Assembly: GCA_020205615.1 (NCBI GenBank) | Contig: CM035156.1 | Coordinates: 21,293,128 to 21,357,127 of the forward strand | Origin: Panax quinquefolius | Lineage: Eukaryota > Streptophyta > Magnoliopsida > Apiales > Araliaceae | DNA length: 64,000 nt | Direction: 5' to 3' | Shown here: positions 21,213 to 32,049 of the stretch, piece by piece | Position numbering within the stretch: the stretch's first letter is position 1 | Layout of the letters: the number at the start of each line of letters is the position of its first letter | Translations under genes and position numbers: made by a program | Notes under the pieces: generated by a model | What the model was told of the DNA's origin: nothing | Database searches by the model: none | Seen by the model: only the letters and a program-made list of their open reading frames with translations

Positions 21213-21329
21213 GTAAAAGTGCAAAATACGTACAAAAGCACCTCAACTCTTATTGAGTACCGTTTGTGTTACTAATAAGAAAGGAATTAGATTTTGTTTT
21301 TTTATATGCTTCAACATATATTTATACTA

Positions 21330-21540
21330 CTCTCTTACTTAATATATATCGTTTTAGATAATTTTATTTTTTATTAATTATTTAATTATAATTTTTTAAA
21401 ATTATTCATAGAAAAATGTTAATGTGTGTGTAGAGTGTAGATGAAATAAAGTATGATAATTATAAAATTTAAATATATTATATTATTTTTTTAATTCTTA
21501 TACACAACTCTAAAACGACATATATTAGGAACGGAGGGAG
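21330..21540. mobile_element. Stowaway-type MITE
   Basis: Left end CTCTCTTACTTAATATAT and right end AACGGAGGGAG (complement CTCCCTCCGTT) are flanked by TA on both sides. Both ends contain the CGTTTTAGA stretch in inverted orientation. The size (211 bp), the TA duplication and the CTCCCTCCGT terminus are those of plant mariner-related Stowaway MITEs. Confidence 0.75.
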
Positions 21541-21649
21541 TAGTATATAAATATTTTATTTATTTTTTTGCTAAGTTATAATTGAATTCTAACTTTTGAA
21601 ACTTAAATCTTTTCCAAAATAACCATATAAGTAGTAGTCCAACTCTTAT

Positions 21650-22160
21650 GCTACGTTGAGGTTGAGATGGCAGAAATCAAGGTGAATAACGGAATTACTC
21701 GTTCTAATGAAATGGAAAAAAAAATTGTATTTGATTGTTCCATTGGAATAGAATAAATCATTCGCAATCTTATTAAAGTTGTGAATTGTATTCATTGGGC
21801 GAAGGTACGGAATGACTCATTTCAACCAGGAATGGAATGAATTATTCCGCTCATCATTTTATTATCTTCCCTATTTCATTCATTCTTCGATTTCATTCCT
21901 TCAATCTACTGCTACGTTTGGATTGCAGAAATACAAGTGGGAGTAGAATGATTCATTTCCAAATAATGAAAAAAAATTGTGTTTAATTGTTCAATTTGAG
22001 TGGAATAAATTATTTTCGTTCCTACCAAATTTGTGAATATTTATTTCTTGAGGAAGCGTATGAAATAATTCATTACGCTAGAATGAATCATTTCATATTC
22101 ATTCCACCCCTTTTCCTATTTCATACATTCTCCAATTTTATTCTTTCGATCCAAACGTAG
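21650..22160. mobile_element. Two adjacent copies of one MITE family
   Basis: Two units of about 255 bp (about 21650-21909 and 21912-22160) share their sequence in order. The second has inverted ends CTACGTTTGGATTG and its complement CGATCCAAACGTAG; the first has a decayed version. They lie head to tail with almost no spacer. The superfamily is unclear (PIF/Harbinger or hAT); no unambiguous duplication was seen. Confidence 0.6.
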
Positions 22161-22164
22161 TAGT

Positions 22165-23045
22165 ATTAAGGTTAACACATTTCTTTATTTATTTATTTAT
22201 TTAAAACATGCTAATTTATATGCATTTAGCTGCTCCACTTTTTATGCTTTACATATTAGTATGTTTATATATACCGGATGGATGGATGGATATGTTTGTT
22301 TCAATAGACAAATTTTAATTGTTAGGTTATTTTTTCTCTTAAATGTAAGTGAAAAGGGTTATTATTCAATAAGTTGTCCAAGAGTTTGTGTAAATAATTA
22401 TGATACCCTTATTTGTTTAAAACATAAATATAAGAATTATCTTAAAATTAAATCTATACAGATTAATTCTTAGGAACTGATATTTCTACATAAAAAATGA
22501 TATTTTTACATGCTCCCTTTCACGTGAATAGTGAGTGAGTACCATTTCCATGTGAAAGAGACTTATGTGAAATTATTATATTAACATGTGAAATTTATTA
22601 ATTCTTTAATAATACTTGCTAAAAAAAATTAATTTAACCAGAAGTTGCCTTCAGAACATCTATTTTTGGTCCAACCAAACTGAGATTTGGCAGGCCAATG
22701 TAATTTAAGCTTGTTTGTGGAGCAGATTGAGGCCCAGGCCTGCATTTTTGTAATTTATTAGTGTTTATATACAAGGACTTAATACTCGTGTACTTTTTAA
22801 TATTTGTTGGACTTTCAATGGGCTTTCCTTGCATGAAAATAAATTATTTTGTCCTACCAATTATTGGAAAGCCGAATGCATTAATGAGTAATGACTAGGT
22901 TTAGGCCTAATGGTTACTCTCTCCCCTTCTATAACATGTTAATTAATAAAAAAAATTTAACCTAAATTATCTTTTTAAATACTTAATCTTTAGATGGAGT
23001 ACAATTATTTTTAAATTCTCACATCCCTAATAAGTACATTAAATA
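22165..23045. other. AT-rich intergenic stretch, nothing recognised
   Basis: A short GGAT repeat (22276-22290) and scattered AT-rich text. No exon-like sequence, RNA gene or clear element was found. Confidence 0.4.
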
Positions 23046-23055
23046 GAAAGAGATG

Positions 23056-24442
23056 GAAATAAATCACTTTTTGGTCATCAGTCTTTAGGCCCAGGGTCCT
23101 GGTTTTATTATAGTTCTATCAAACTTTTTTTATTACAATCGAATAACTGTGCTCTCAAATATTACAAAATGGTCATTAATTTTAATTTCCGTCCAAAAAC
23201 CAGATGAAAATGCTTAGTAGACTAACAGAATCCAAGTGGCACTGAGGTGGCACGTAGGGTCCACTCCCACGTGGATCCGTAGTCAAGATAATACACTTTT
23301 TGGTTACTGTACTAGGTTCCGATTTTTATTGTGGTTACCGAAACTTTTTTTGTTACAATCGAATAACTGTACTCTCAAAAATTATAAAATAGTCATTAAT
23401 TAAAAATTATTATTATTTAGAAATTATTATTATTTAAAAATGTTGAAAGTCAATGTTGAAATTATTATTATTATTATTTGAAATTATTATTATTTTTATT
23501 ATTATTTTTCAAAATTATTATTATTACTATTATTATTATTTTGAAATTATTATTAATACTATTATTATTATTATTAAAAATTGTTATTATTATTTTAAAA
23601 TTATTGTTATACAATACTATTAATTTTACTCAAAGTTCTACATATTATTAAAATTATTATTATTAATAGTATTTTATTATTATTATTATTTTAAAATTAT
23701 TATTATTAAGAGTATTTTATTATTTAAAAAAAATCCCCCTTTCTTTTCTTGATTATGATGAATCTGATCAACTCTTTTTTTTTAATCAGAGTTGCTAGAG
23801 AATCCAACAACAACTGCCTGCCACCAAGAGCGCAAGTGGCTAATAATAACAATAATAATAATAATTTTAAAATAATAATAATAATAATATTAATAATTTC
23901 AAAATAATAATAATAGTAATAATAATAATATTATTGACAATAATGACAGGATAATTTCAAAATACATGCAATACGTCATCGCATGTACATAATTTTTTTA
24001 GTGCTAAATAATTAAACCAAATAAACTTATTAAATAATACATATATGACCTTTTTGTAAATAATAATTTTTAAATAATAATAAATTTTAAGTAATAATAA
24101 TTTTTAAGTAATGATCATTTTGTAATTTTTGAGAGTACAGCTTATTCGATTAGAATAAAAAAGTTTCTTGGGAATCACAATAAAGATCGGACCTCAGTAC
24201 AAAGAACCAAAAAGTGTATTATCTCGACTACGGATCCACGTGGAGTGGACCCTCACGTACACCTCAAGGCCACTTGATTCTCATTAGTCTATTAAGCATT
24301 TCATTCTGTTTTTGACCAAATTAAAATTAATGACCATTTTATAATATTTGAGAGTACAGTTATTCAATTGTAATAAAAAAAAATTTCGGTAACCACAATA
24401 AAAACTGGACCCTAGTAAAGTGACCAAAAAGTGATTTATCCC
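23056..24442. mobile_element. 1.39-kb long-hairpin Mutator-type element
   Basis: Almost the whole element is an inverted repeat. It starts with ATAAATCACTTTTTGGTCA and ends with the complement. Each arm holds two related subunits of about 220 bp, the second starting ATAATACACTTTTTGGTT. Inside, long ATT-rich (23400-23735) and AAT-rich (23850-24120) runs face each other around a centre of about 100 bp. GAAAGAGATG flanks it at 23046-23055 and 24443-24452, a 10-bp duplication that fits Mutator-like elements. No coding sequence. Confidence 0.78.
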
Positions 24443-24452
24443 GAAAGAGATG

Positions 24453-24868
24453 TTATATTGATACACCAGTTTCCAATGTAAACATTTTTGTCTTTATTCA
24501 ATTAATTTTTAATAAAAGTTTTTGAGTAAAAAGATTATGAGGGTATAAGAGGAAAAATATGATAAAAATAATTATTAATATAAAAAATAGAATATTTAAT
24601 TTAAAATATTATAAAAAAAAATTAAGATATTTAATATGGGAGGGATGGAGTTAGAAAGTTAAAGGTTTCTAACTCTAATAATAACTTAGATTGGTCCATG
24701 TATATTGTAGATTTTACCTCAAGACAGTATAATCTACGAGTCAAGATGACTGCTGATGGAATGTCACATTAGAAACATTTAATTATAATTACAAAATTGT
24801 ACTACACGAATATAAAGTGCTTGAAATACAAATTAAACCACCACATAAAGATATATATTATTTTTTTC
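24453..24868. other. AT-rich spacer
   Basis: No gene seen. A GGGAGGGATGGAGTTA stretch at about 24638-24653 resembles a Stowaway end, but a partner end was not found. Confidence 0.3.
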
Positions 24869-27599
24869 GTTTTTTAATATAAATCGTTTTTGTGAGATAG
24901 ATTTTATCAATAAAGATTTAAATTTTGTCAAAATAATTTTTATATTATGGTGTGAATTTGAGATAATATTATAGTTGTGGGTAGTATTTATAAATTTTGC
25001 AAAAGTATGCAAGTGGTTATATTATATTCGATTGGTGGGGAATATTTGATTTAGCGATGAATATTCGTATAACTACTCAATCATTGGTGGACCCCACAAT
25101 GTAATTATTATCCGGATTGAGAAAACGACATTAATATTTTATTGAAATAACGGCGGAAGTTTTACCGTAGGTTCTTATTGAACTACTTTCAGTAGTAAAG
25201 AAAAGAATGTCGTGTGGTTGCGTAGTAGCGCTTGCAGTATTGATTATCGACGCTTATGGTGTTTCACCGGGTTTGATTCCATTATCACCGATTAATAATA
25301 TGAATTATTATAATGATAATGACGTTTTGTTTTATTCAGTATTATTAACGTAATAAAATGTAAAACATCTTTTATATAAAATAGAATACTTTATTAAAGT
25401 TTATTCATAAATAGAATATATTATATTTTATTATGCGTAGTATTTGCGTAGTGTTTTTGCGTAGTGTTTTGCGTAGTATTGCGTATAAATGTTTTGCGTA
25501 GTAGAAATGTTTTTATATAAATAGAATATATTATATTTTATTTAAAAGATTTTTCTTTAAATATGAATAGTCGATTAAAATAAATCAATCCGAATGCTTC
25601 ATGGATTAATTACTATGCATTCCATTTTCCTATAAATAGAAGCTCATTCCTTCATTATTTTCTTACTTAAATTCATTGAAACTACAGAGAGAAATTATAG
25701 AGAGAAGCTATAGAGAAAATTATAGAAAGAAGAAGAGTATTCTTGCTTACTTCACTACTACGTATTCATTTTTTACGGTAGAAGTGGGTGTTATTCTTTC
25801 TTCTTGAAGAGAACTTCATTATTCCATTCATTATTATTCTGTTGGAATAACTCGTAAAAGTGGCATACCCTATACATAACCTCGTGATCGCTGGCGTACC
25901 CTATACTTTGGTGAAATCCTTATGTTATTCCATCGCTATTATTCATTGGAATAACTCAGTATCTGCTTGCGCTTACCTATACTTGGTGACATTCTTCTAT
26001 TATTACATTTGGAACATCACATCGCATGTGTTTTACACCGGACTGGTTCCGCTTTTTATTATTCTCATTGAACATCCTCATGCATGTGTTTTACAGGACT
26101 GGTTCCGCCTTTATCATTCTCGGCTGAATATCCTATCATGTGTTTTCACCGGATCCGGTTCCATCTTTATTATTCTGTTGGAACATCCCGCTTCGGTGTG
26201 AATTTCACCGACACAGTTCCGTTATTATTATTCGGAATAATAACATCGCATCTATGCGCAATCACCGCATGCATGGTGATTTCTTTTGTTATTCCATTCT
26301 TTATTATACTTTCGGTTGGTTAAAACTTTGACTTCTATACTCCATGAAATTAGTAGAATATCCTCGATATTTCAAGCGTTTCATCCAAAGATCTTTTCAT
26401 GGAAATATTCTTCCGATCATTCTTGAATTTTACTCTCTACTAAAACAATGATCGTGTTGACAATTTGACGTTAATAATTCATGGATTAAATAATTCTTGA
26501 ACTTGTTTTATTGAATTATTATGTCATTGTCATCATCCTCATGTTATATTATGTTATCTTTGGCTTACGATGCGTAGATGAACTTAGTATGATTATGACT
26601 GAGGATCATTCGGTATAATCACGACTTGATATAAATGATGTGACAAAAGTCCTCGATTGGCACGTAATGTAGTAATGGATAGTTTTGGTATAATTATGAC
26701 CGGGGGTGATTCTAAGATAATACTGACCATTGATAATTTGATGAAAATCCTTGATCAGTAATGATAGGGGATGATTAGATGTGGTGGTTTATTTATTAAA
26801 ATTTGAGTCTCAAATGATAAAATTGATGAAAACCTTTTAAAACCTAAAAGATAGTAGACTTTATTCTCTACTTAACTCGATAATGGATTGCTTATTCACG
26901 TTGCAGCTTAAACCGGTTGACTATTGTATTTTATCGCTTTAACATTGTTGAAGCTAATGATAATTTATTCTCGCATTATCTTAGTCATAATATTTCTTCT
27001 TTGAAATTTAGTTGAGCTCACCTTTCTTTCACTGTTTTCTCTTGAAATGAGAACATAAATTTGGGACGAGTCGGGGAAACGAAGTAATGGTCCGAGGATA
27101 GCATTAGTAGTCCTCACTATTCTCGCGAAATAGTGTGATAATAGTTGTAATGAGAACTCCTTTTGAGTTTGTATAATATCTAGTAGACAATATTTGTATT
27201 CAAACTCACGCTTTATGTCGTATTGCATACTGCGGCGCTTATCTTAGTAAGTTGTATTTGAATTAATGTATGCATGTAAGTGGCGACTCAAGATGGGTGA
27301 CGATATACTACCTAGTTTTGGGGGCGTCACGGGTTTTAGAGAATTGTTATTTGATTTTTAATATAAGTCGTTTAAAAATTTCAAATAAGTATTAATTGTT
27401 TAGTTTCCGATATTACTCCTGCAAGTAATAAATATAATTTTGGTTTTCTTATTATTTTTTATTCAATAAATAATACGAAGTACTCTATTTTTCAATACAA
27501 GGGCAATATAGGCAATTGATATTATATTTAATGTTATACAATTATTTTTTTAATATTTATACACAACTCTAAAATAACTTATATTAAGCAACAGAGGAA
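24869..27599. mobile_element. Stowaway-like MITE split by a solo LTR
   Basis: The left piece (TTTAATATAAATCGTTTT, up to 24890) and the right piece (from 27333, GTTTTAGAGAATTG, ending near 27599 with ACTCTAAAATAACTTATATT and AGAGGAATTA) join into a sequence like the MITE at 21330-21540. The insertion point is inside the conserved CGTTTTAGA stretch. The outer ends are degraded. Confidence 0.55.
24891..27332 (+). mobile_element. Solo LTR of chromovirus family A
   Basis: It starts TGTGAGATAG (compare TGTGAGACCCC) and ends GGGGGCGTCAC plus two bases. It matches 6407-9273 in order: U3, TATA box at 25631-25638, AG-rich leader, and conserved text near the end (about 26330-27330). No internal region follows. 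GTTTT is found at 24886-24890 and 27333-27337 as a likely 5-bp duplication. It is more diverged than the other copies, so probably older; it lacks the tandem U3 motif in clear form and its hairpin array is degraded. Confidence 0.85.
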
Positions 27600-28116
27600 T
27601 TACCATAGTAGTGTTGTTAGAGTTGGAGCTAACGTCAATTTAGATAATCGACTAAACTTGTTAGTATAATTTTTATTTCATAAAGTTATTTAATATCCGA
27701 ATTTGACTTGGTAAAATTCCTAATTCCACAACAGCCAATAACTACTAATAACAATTTACAGTTAATTTCCACTGGCATTAATTGGATTGTAATTTGCGGC
27801 TCCTAAAAATACAAGCGGGTCTCCAGACTTTGAGGGGGACCTCATATCATACACAGTATTAATCCTTGTATAACTTATAGCTTCTTCCACACAAACTATA
27901 TAAACAAACAGCCTTTTTATGCAACAAGAAATTTTTGGGGTGCCATGCATTGACTTGGGTTCAATCTATAAAGGTCTATTCCGCCCAGTTAGTATCAAAG
28001 GGGTTCAACCCCAGATAGACCATTATTACTACTAATTATATAGTTAATTATTATCACTTTTTCCCAAATTAAATTTAAAAAATAACAATAATAAAAGCAG
28101 CAGAAAAGGAAAAAAA
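27600..28116. other. Upstream region of the pectate lyase gene
   Basis: No other gene is seen. It ends in an A-rich leader before the ATG and should contain the pectate lyase promoter. Confidence 0.4.
27896..27904 (+). promoter_or_regulatory. Candidate TATA box of the pectate lyase gene
   Basis: CTATATAAA lies about 210 bases upstream of the ATG at 28117. A second possible box, CTATAAAG, is near 27966. The choice is not decided by the sequence. Confidence 0.35.
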
Positions 28117-29672
28117 ATGAGAGGAGCTATGGCAAGTTTAGTCTTCATTTTATTTTTCAGATTTTGTTTGTCATTGATGGCTGATGAACAACTTGACCAC
28201 GAACCAATTACTGAAAAAACACCGGACCACCAGGAACCAACTGCTGAAAAAACACTCGAGGACGATCCAGTTACTGAAAAAGCAGTGGAGGAAGATCCGT
28301 ACTGGCAGGGGCGAGAAAAGGAAGCCGAGAAGGACATTGCTAATGCCTACGTGTCTGATACAGAGGATGTTACCTCAGATTTCGACCACGAGTAAGCTTT
28401 CTTTCTCTCTCTCTATATATATGTATATGTATATGTATATATACATGCACGCCTCCTTTTGTTTAAAATATGTTTTCTTTTTCACCTTTTAATCAAATTC
28501 TGCATTTAGGTTCTTTACCATTCGAAAATTTAAAAGAAATAATAAAATAATTTTTTTTTAAATGAAGACTCGTTCATGTTAGTTATTCGTATAGTTTTAA
28601 ATGTTAGTGTGTGATAAGATTGTTTATTTTGATGTTAAACAAAGTGACTATTGACAGAAAAACGTCACCAAAACCATTTTCAATACCTATTTACTTGACA
28701 TATATAAGAAACCGAAGCAAAAAAGCATAGATTTTTCCGGTCCCCCATTGTCTAGTTTTGATCGATGCTAATTAACAAAGATTATGATACTTAATTTAAA
28801 TTTAAAAATTATAAATGTCAGCACGTCAAACAGCACAAGAAGGCAGTTGGGCAAGAAATACAAAGGACCATGCATGGCCTACAACGCCATCGACATGTGT
28901 TGGAGATGCCAAGCAAATTGGGCCGACAACAGAAAAAAGCTGGCAGACTGTGCCCTCGGTTTCGGCCGCAGAACCACCGGCGGAAAGGCCGGAACATTCT
29001 ACGTGGTGACGGATCCCTCCGACGACAACCTTGTCCAGCCCAATCCCGGAACCCTACGGCACGCCGTAATCCAAAAGAAGTCGCTTTGGATCATATTCGC
29101 CAAAAACATGAAGATTAGGCTGCAACAGGAGCTGCTGATGCAAAGCGACAAGACCATCGACGGGCACGGGGCCAATATCCACATCACCGGTGGGGCCGGG
29201 ATCACCATCCAATTTGTGAGGAACGTTATTATTCATAACCTGCATTTCCATGATATAATTGCTACCCCGGCTGGCATTATTAGGGACTCGGTGGACCATA
29301 TGGGCGTGAGGACTTGTGCGGATGGTGATGCCATTTCCATATTTGGTTCTTCCGATGTTTGGATCGATCATGTCTCAGGCTCTCATGCTGCCGATGGCCT
29401 CATTGATATCGTTGCGGGTTCTACCGGCATCACCATTTCTAACTGCCATTTCGTCCGTCATGACAAGGTAAATTAATATATACTTGTTCGAAATTGATTA
29501 ATTCCGAATGATGTGACCATGACGGTATCTTAAAATACATGAATCAGGAGTGACAAAGCCACAAATTTTAGTAAGTTTATGTATAGTTTGAGATGTATGA
29601 TCCCACGACGAAGAATTGAAATAGAGGCTACGGGAGAGTTTTTATCGCAAAAGAATGTCACTATATATTTAC

Positions 29673-29712
<40 letters not shown>

Positions 29713-30511
29713 TTTTTTAAAAGGTAAAGTTTGAAGTGAAAAATTGTCTATAAAAACTATCGTATCTCTAATTTTGGTATAGAGGAAATATAATACAAAG
29801 CTATATATACGTATATACATACATTTTGTCCTTCTAAAAAAAGTAATACTATAAAAGTAAAAAGAATTTCTTGCAAAAATTAACTTAGGAGGTGCATGCA
29901 TGCATAAATGCCATTATAACTATTATATATAACCACATAAGTTTGTTTTTATAGTGTGTACAGATATATTATTTCTATGTATCGATTATATATCCTTACG
30001 TGCGTTCGTGCATGCAGGTGTTGTTATTTGGTGCTGAGGATAACAACGCCAAGGACAGGAATATACAAGTGACAGTTGCATTTACCCACTTTGGGAAGAA
30101 ATTGATCCAAAGAATGCCCAGATGCCGATGGGGATTCTTCCATCTGGTCAACAATGATTACACTCACTGGCTCATGTACGCCATTGGAGGTAGCCAAGGT
30201 GCAACCATTATTAGCCAGGTAACCGATTCATTGCACCACCCGACCCGAAAGCAAAAGAGGTTACCCATAGGAATAGTGGTGCTGTAGCAGAATGGCAGAA
30301 ATGGACATGGAGATCAGAGGGTGATCTCATGATGAATGGAGCCTTCTTCGTGGAATCTAGAAATAGAGATTGGATAACTTCAGTCAACAGACTGGACTTG
30401 ATCGGCCCACTGCCCGCTACTGAAGTCACTACTAAACCAAGTTTGCAGGCCCACTTGGCTGCTCCAGGGGCCTACCATATTAATTCAATAGATACTACAA
30501 CGACTAGTTAG
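28117..30511 (+). pseudogene. Pectate lyase (polysaccharide lyase family 1) with a frameshift in the last exon
   Basis: Three exons: 28117-28391, 28822-29467 and 30018-30511. The start gives a signal peptide (MRGAMASLVFILFF), then an acidic stretch with three EKT/EKA-containing repeats. Exon 2 has the plant pectate lyase marks [64 protein letters not shown] and [18 protein letters not shown]. Exon 3 has [16 protein letters not shown] with the conserved catalytic-region arginines and MYAIGGS. These enzymes cleave cell-wall homogalacturonan by beta-elimination outside the cell. After SQ (30218) the expected GN is encoded by one base too few: the frame ends at 30287, while the correct continuation ([31 protein letters not shown]) is in another frame to 30511. 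The last 40 residues are also unlike the usual cysteine-containing end. It is either a pseudogene or an intact gene with an assembly error. Confidence 0.85.
29676..29708. repeat. (AT)n in pectate lyase intron 2
   Basis: A run of about 16 AT units between exon 2 and exon 3. Confidence 0.85.
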
Positions 30512-30757
30512 TTAGGTTAGGTTGAGATGGTGATTACAAAGGTAATAATTAAACCTCTTATTGGTTTGAGATCGTTGGGAGAAAAGAGGTGAACGATCAA
30601 AGATGAATTTTAAGAACCAAGAGGAAGCTTTAATGGTTGTTAGTTTAATTTTTGTTTGATGTTTGTACGTAGATCAATAGTACTATATATTTTCTTGTTA
30701 ATAATGTAATATAGTAGTAGGAGCTATATATATAACAAATAAAAGCTATATATAGAA

Positions 30758-30817
<60 letters not shown>

Positions 30818-30901
30818 ACCTCAAATCTATTATCAAACACAGTAGTAATCAGAAGTAAGATTTATTGTTTGCTCGCTTGCAAGTGATATACTTTGAAATT
30901 A
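30512..30901. other. Pectate lyase 3' flank with (AT)n
   Basis: AATAAA-like text near 30737 could serve as a polyadenylation signal. An (AT)n of about 26 units lies at about 30760-30813. No further gene before the Tat-lineage LTR at 30907. Confidence 0.4.
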
Positions 30902-30906
30902 CTAAG

Positions 30907-31584
30907 TGTTCGGCCATAATTTTTTTTTTTTTATTGCACTTTAATTTTAACCCTCCCTGATTATGTTATTCTTGTTCGATTGATCCAATGATTTGGGCCC
31001 AATTACTTGATTATTTCGTTGGGTCTTTTCGGTTGGATCCTATTGTTTTGGGTCATTTCCGTTATTTAGGCTTAGTCATTAAATTGGCCCATTATACAAA
31101 TTGCCACTTAACCCAACTTTTGACCGCAGATATCATTATGCCAAATAATAGTTGATTACTATGTTCGCCACCTTTCTGCATGGCATTAATGAGGATAAGA
31201 CTCGGATGATTGGTGGCAAAAAGAGTGGTAGAGTGAGGAAGTAAATTTCTACATACTTTCTACCGAAATGACCGGAGTGGGGAAAAGGTGTCGTGGAGGT
31301 GATGGGTGGCATGGTAAATCGGGATTAGAGTACGTATGGGGCTAGGATCACAAAAGAGGTAGGTAACAAAACATTACACACAATCATATTATTATTCTCT
31401 CTCAGACATTAGACATTATTTTTCTCTCCATTGTTAACCTTGTGATCGCCGATACTGACTCTCACGCCGGAGCTATCCCCCGACGGTCAGGCCGTCAAGC
31501 TTTTGGTGTTGACTTGTTGAACTGCAAGGTGATATCGGACGTGTCTTGGTGATTGGGGCGTGGAGAAAGATCTTGGCGTTAACA
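30907..31584 (+). mobile_element. 5' LTR of the Tat-lineage element
   Basis: It starts TGTTCGGCCATAAT and ends GGCGTTAACA. It matches 47645-48320 along its length, except for a replaced or decayed stretch at about 30921-30958 that is T-rich here. Directly after it the usual primer binding site sequence is not recognisable. Confidence 0.88.
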
Positions 31585-31669
31585 TCAAGCGCTTAGGCGA
31601 GGAGGGTGAGTTCTAGTGTCTCCGAGTATTTTTCAATCACGATCGTGTTTTGTTTACGTCAAGATTCAT

Positions 31670-32040
31670 GGTGAAGTGTAGAACACCTACACCAAGAGCG
31701 TTAGGGTCGCCAGATGAATCGGCACCACGAAAGTCTGCACAAAGATCGTTTGGGACCGTGATAAGTGTTCATGCCAAAGACAAATCGTCAAATGATCACA
31801 TGAAGATTTTCTACCAAGGCGTAGGCAAGGCGGTGGGCTAAGCGTAGTTTAGTTTTCCGACGGAGAAAGTGGTCCGCCATGGTCTGAAACAAGTAGAAGG
31901 CACCTCGCCTAGAACTCGATACCGAGATGACCAAGACGAAAAGGCCTCACGACTGGCAAAGATGGCAGATGAAGCCGATAGAGCTATGGAAGTACTCGTG
32001 AAGCAGTGACAAGATATAGCTGAGCAGATGGCTCGGATGG
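31670..32040 (+). pseudogene. Gag N-terminal remnant of the Tat-lineage element
   Basis: A frame starting MVKCRTPTPRALGSPDESAP (31670) runs to 31841. It is followed in other frames by charged text (SPRTRYRDDQDEKASRLAKM, about 31905-31960; DEADRAMEVLVKQ ending in a stop). This resembles the N-terminal part of Tat-lineage Gag, but without the zinc knuckle. It then jumps directly into reverse transcriptase at about 32050, so the rest of gag, protease and most of RT are deleted. Confidence 0.55.
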
Positions 32041-32049
32041 CAAATTTCT

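Noticed and set aside
20907..21246. Frames with repeated Pro-Ile or Asn-Pro
   Set aside because: Translation of the GGGATT microsatellite; no other coding evidence.
22634..22834. 66-codon minus-strand frame
   Set aside because: No recognisable domain and no neighbouring exon-like sequence.
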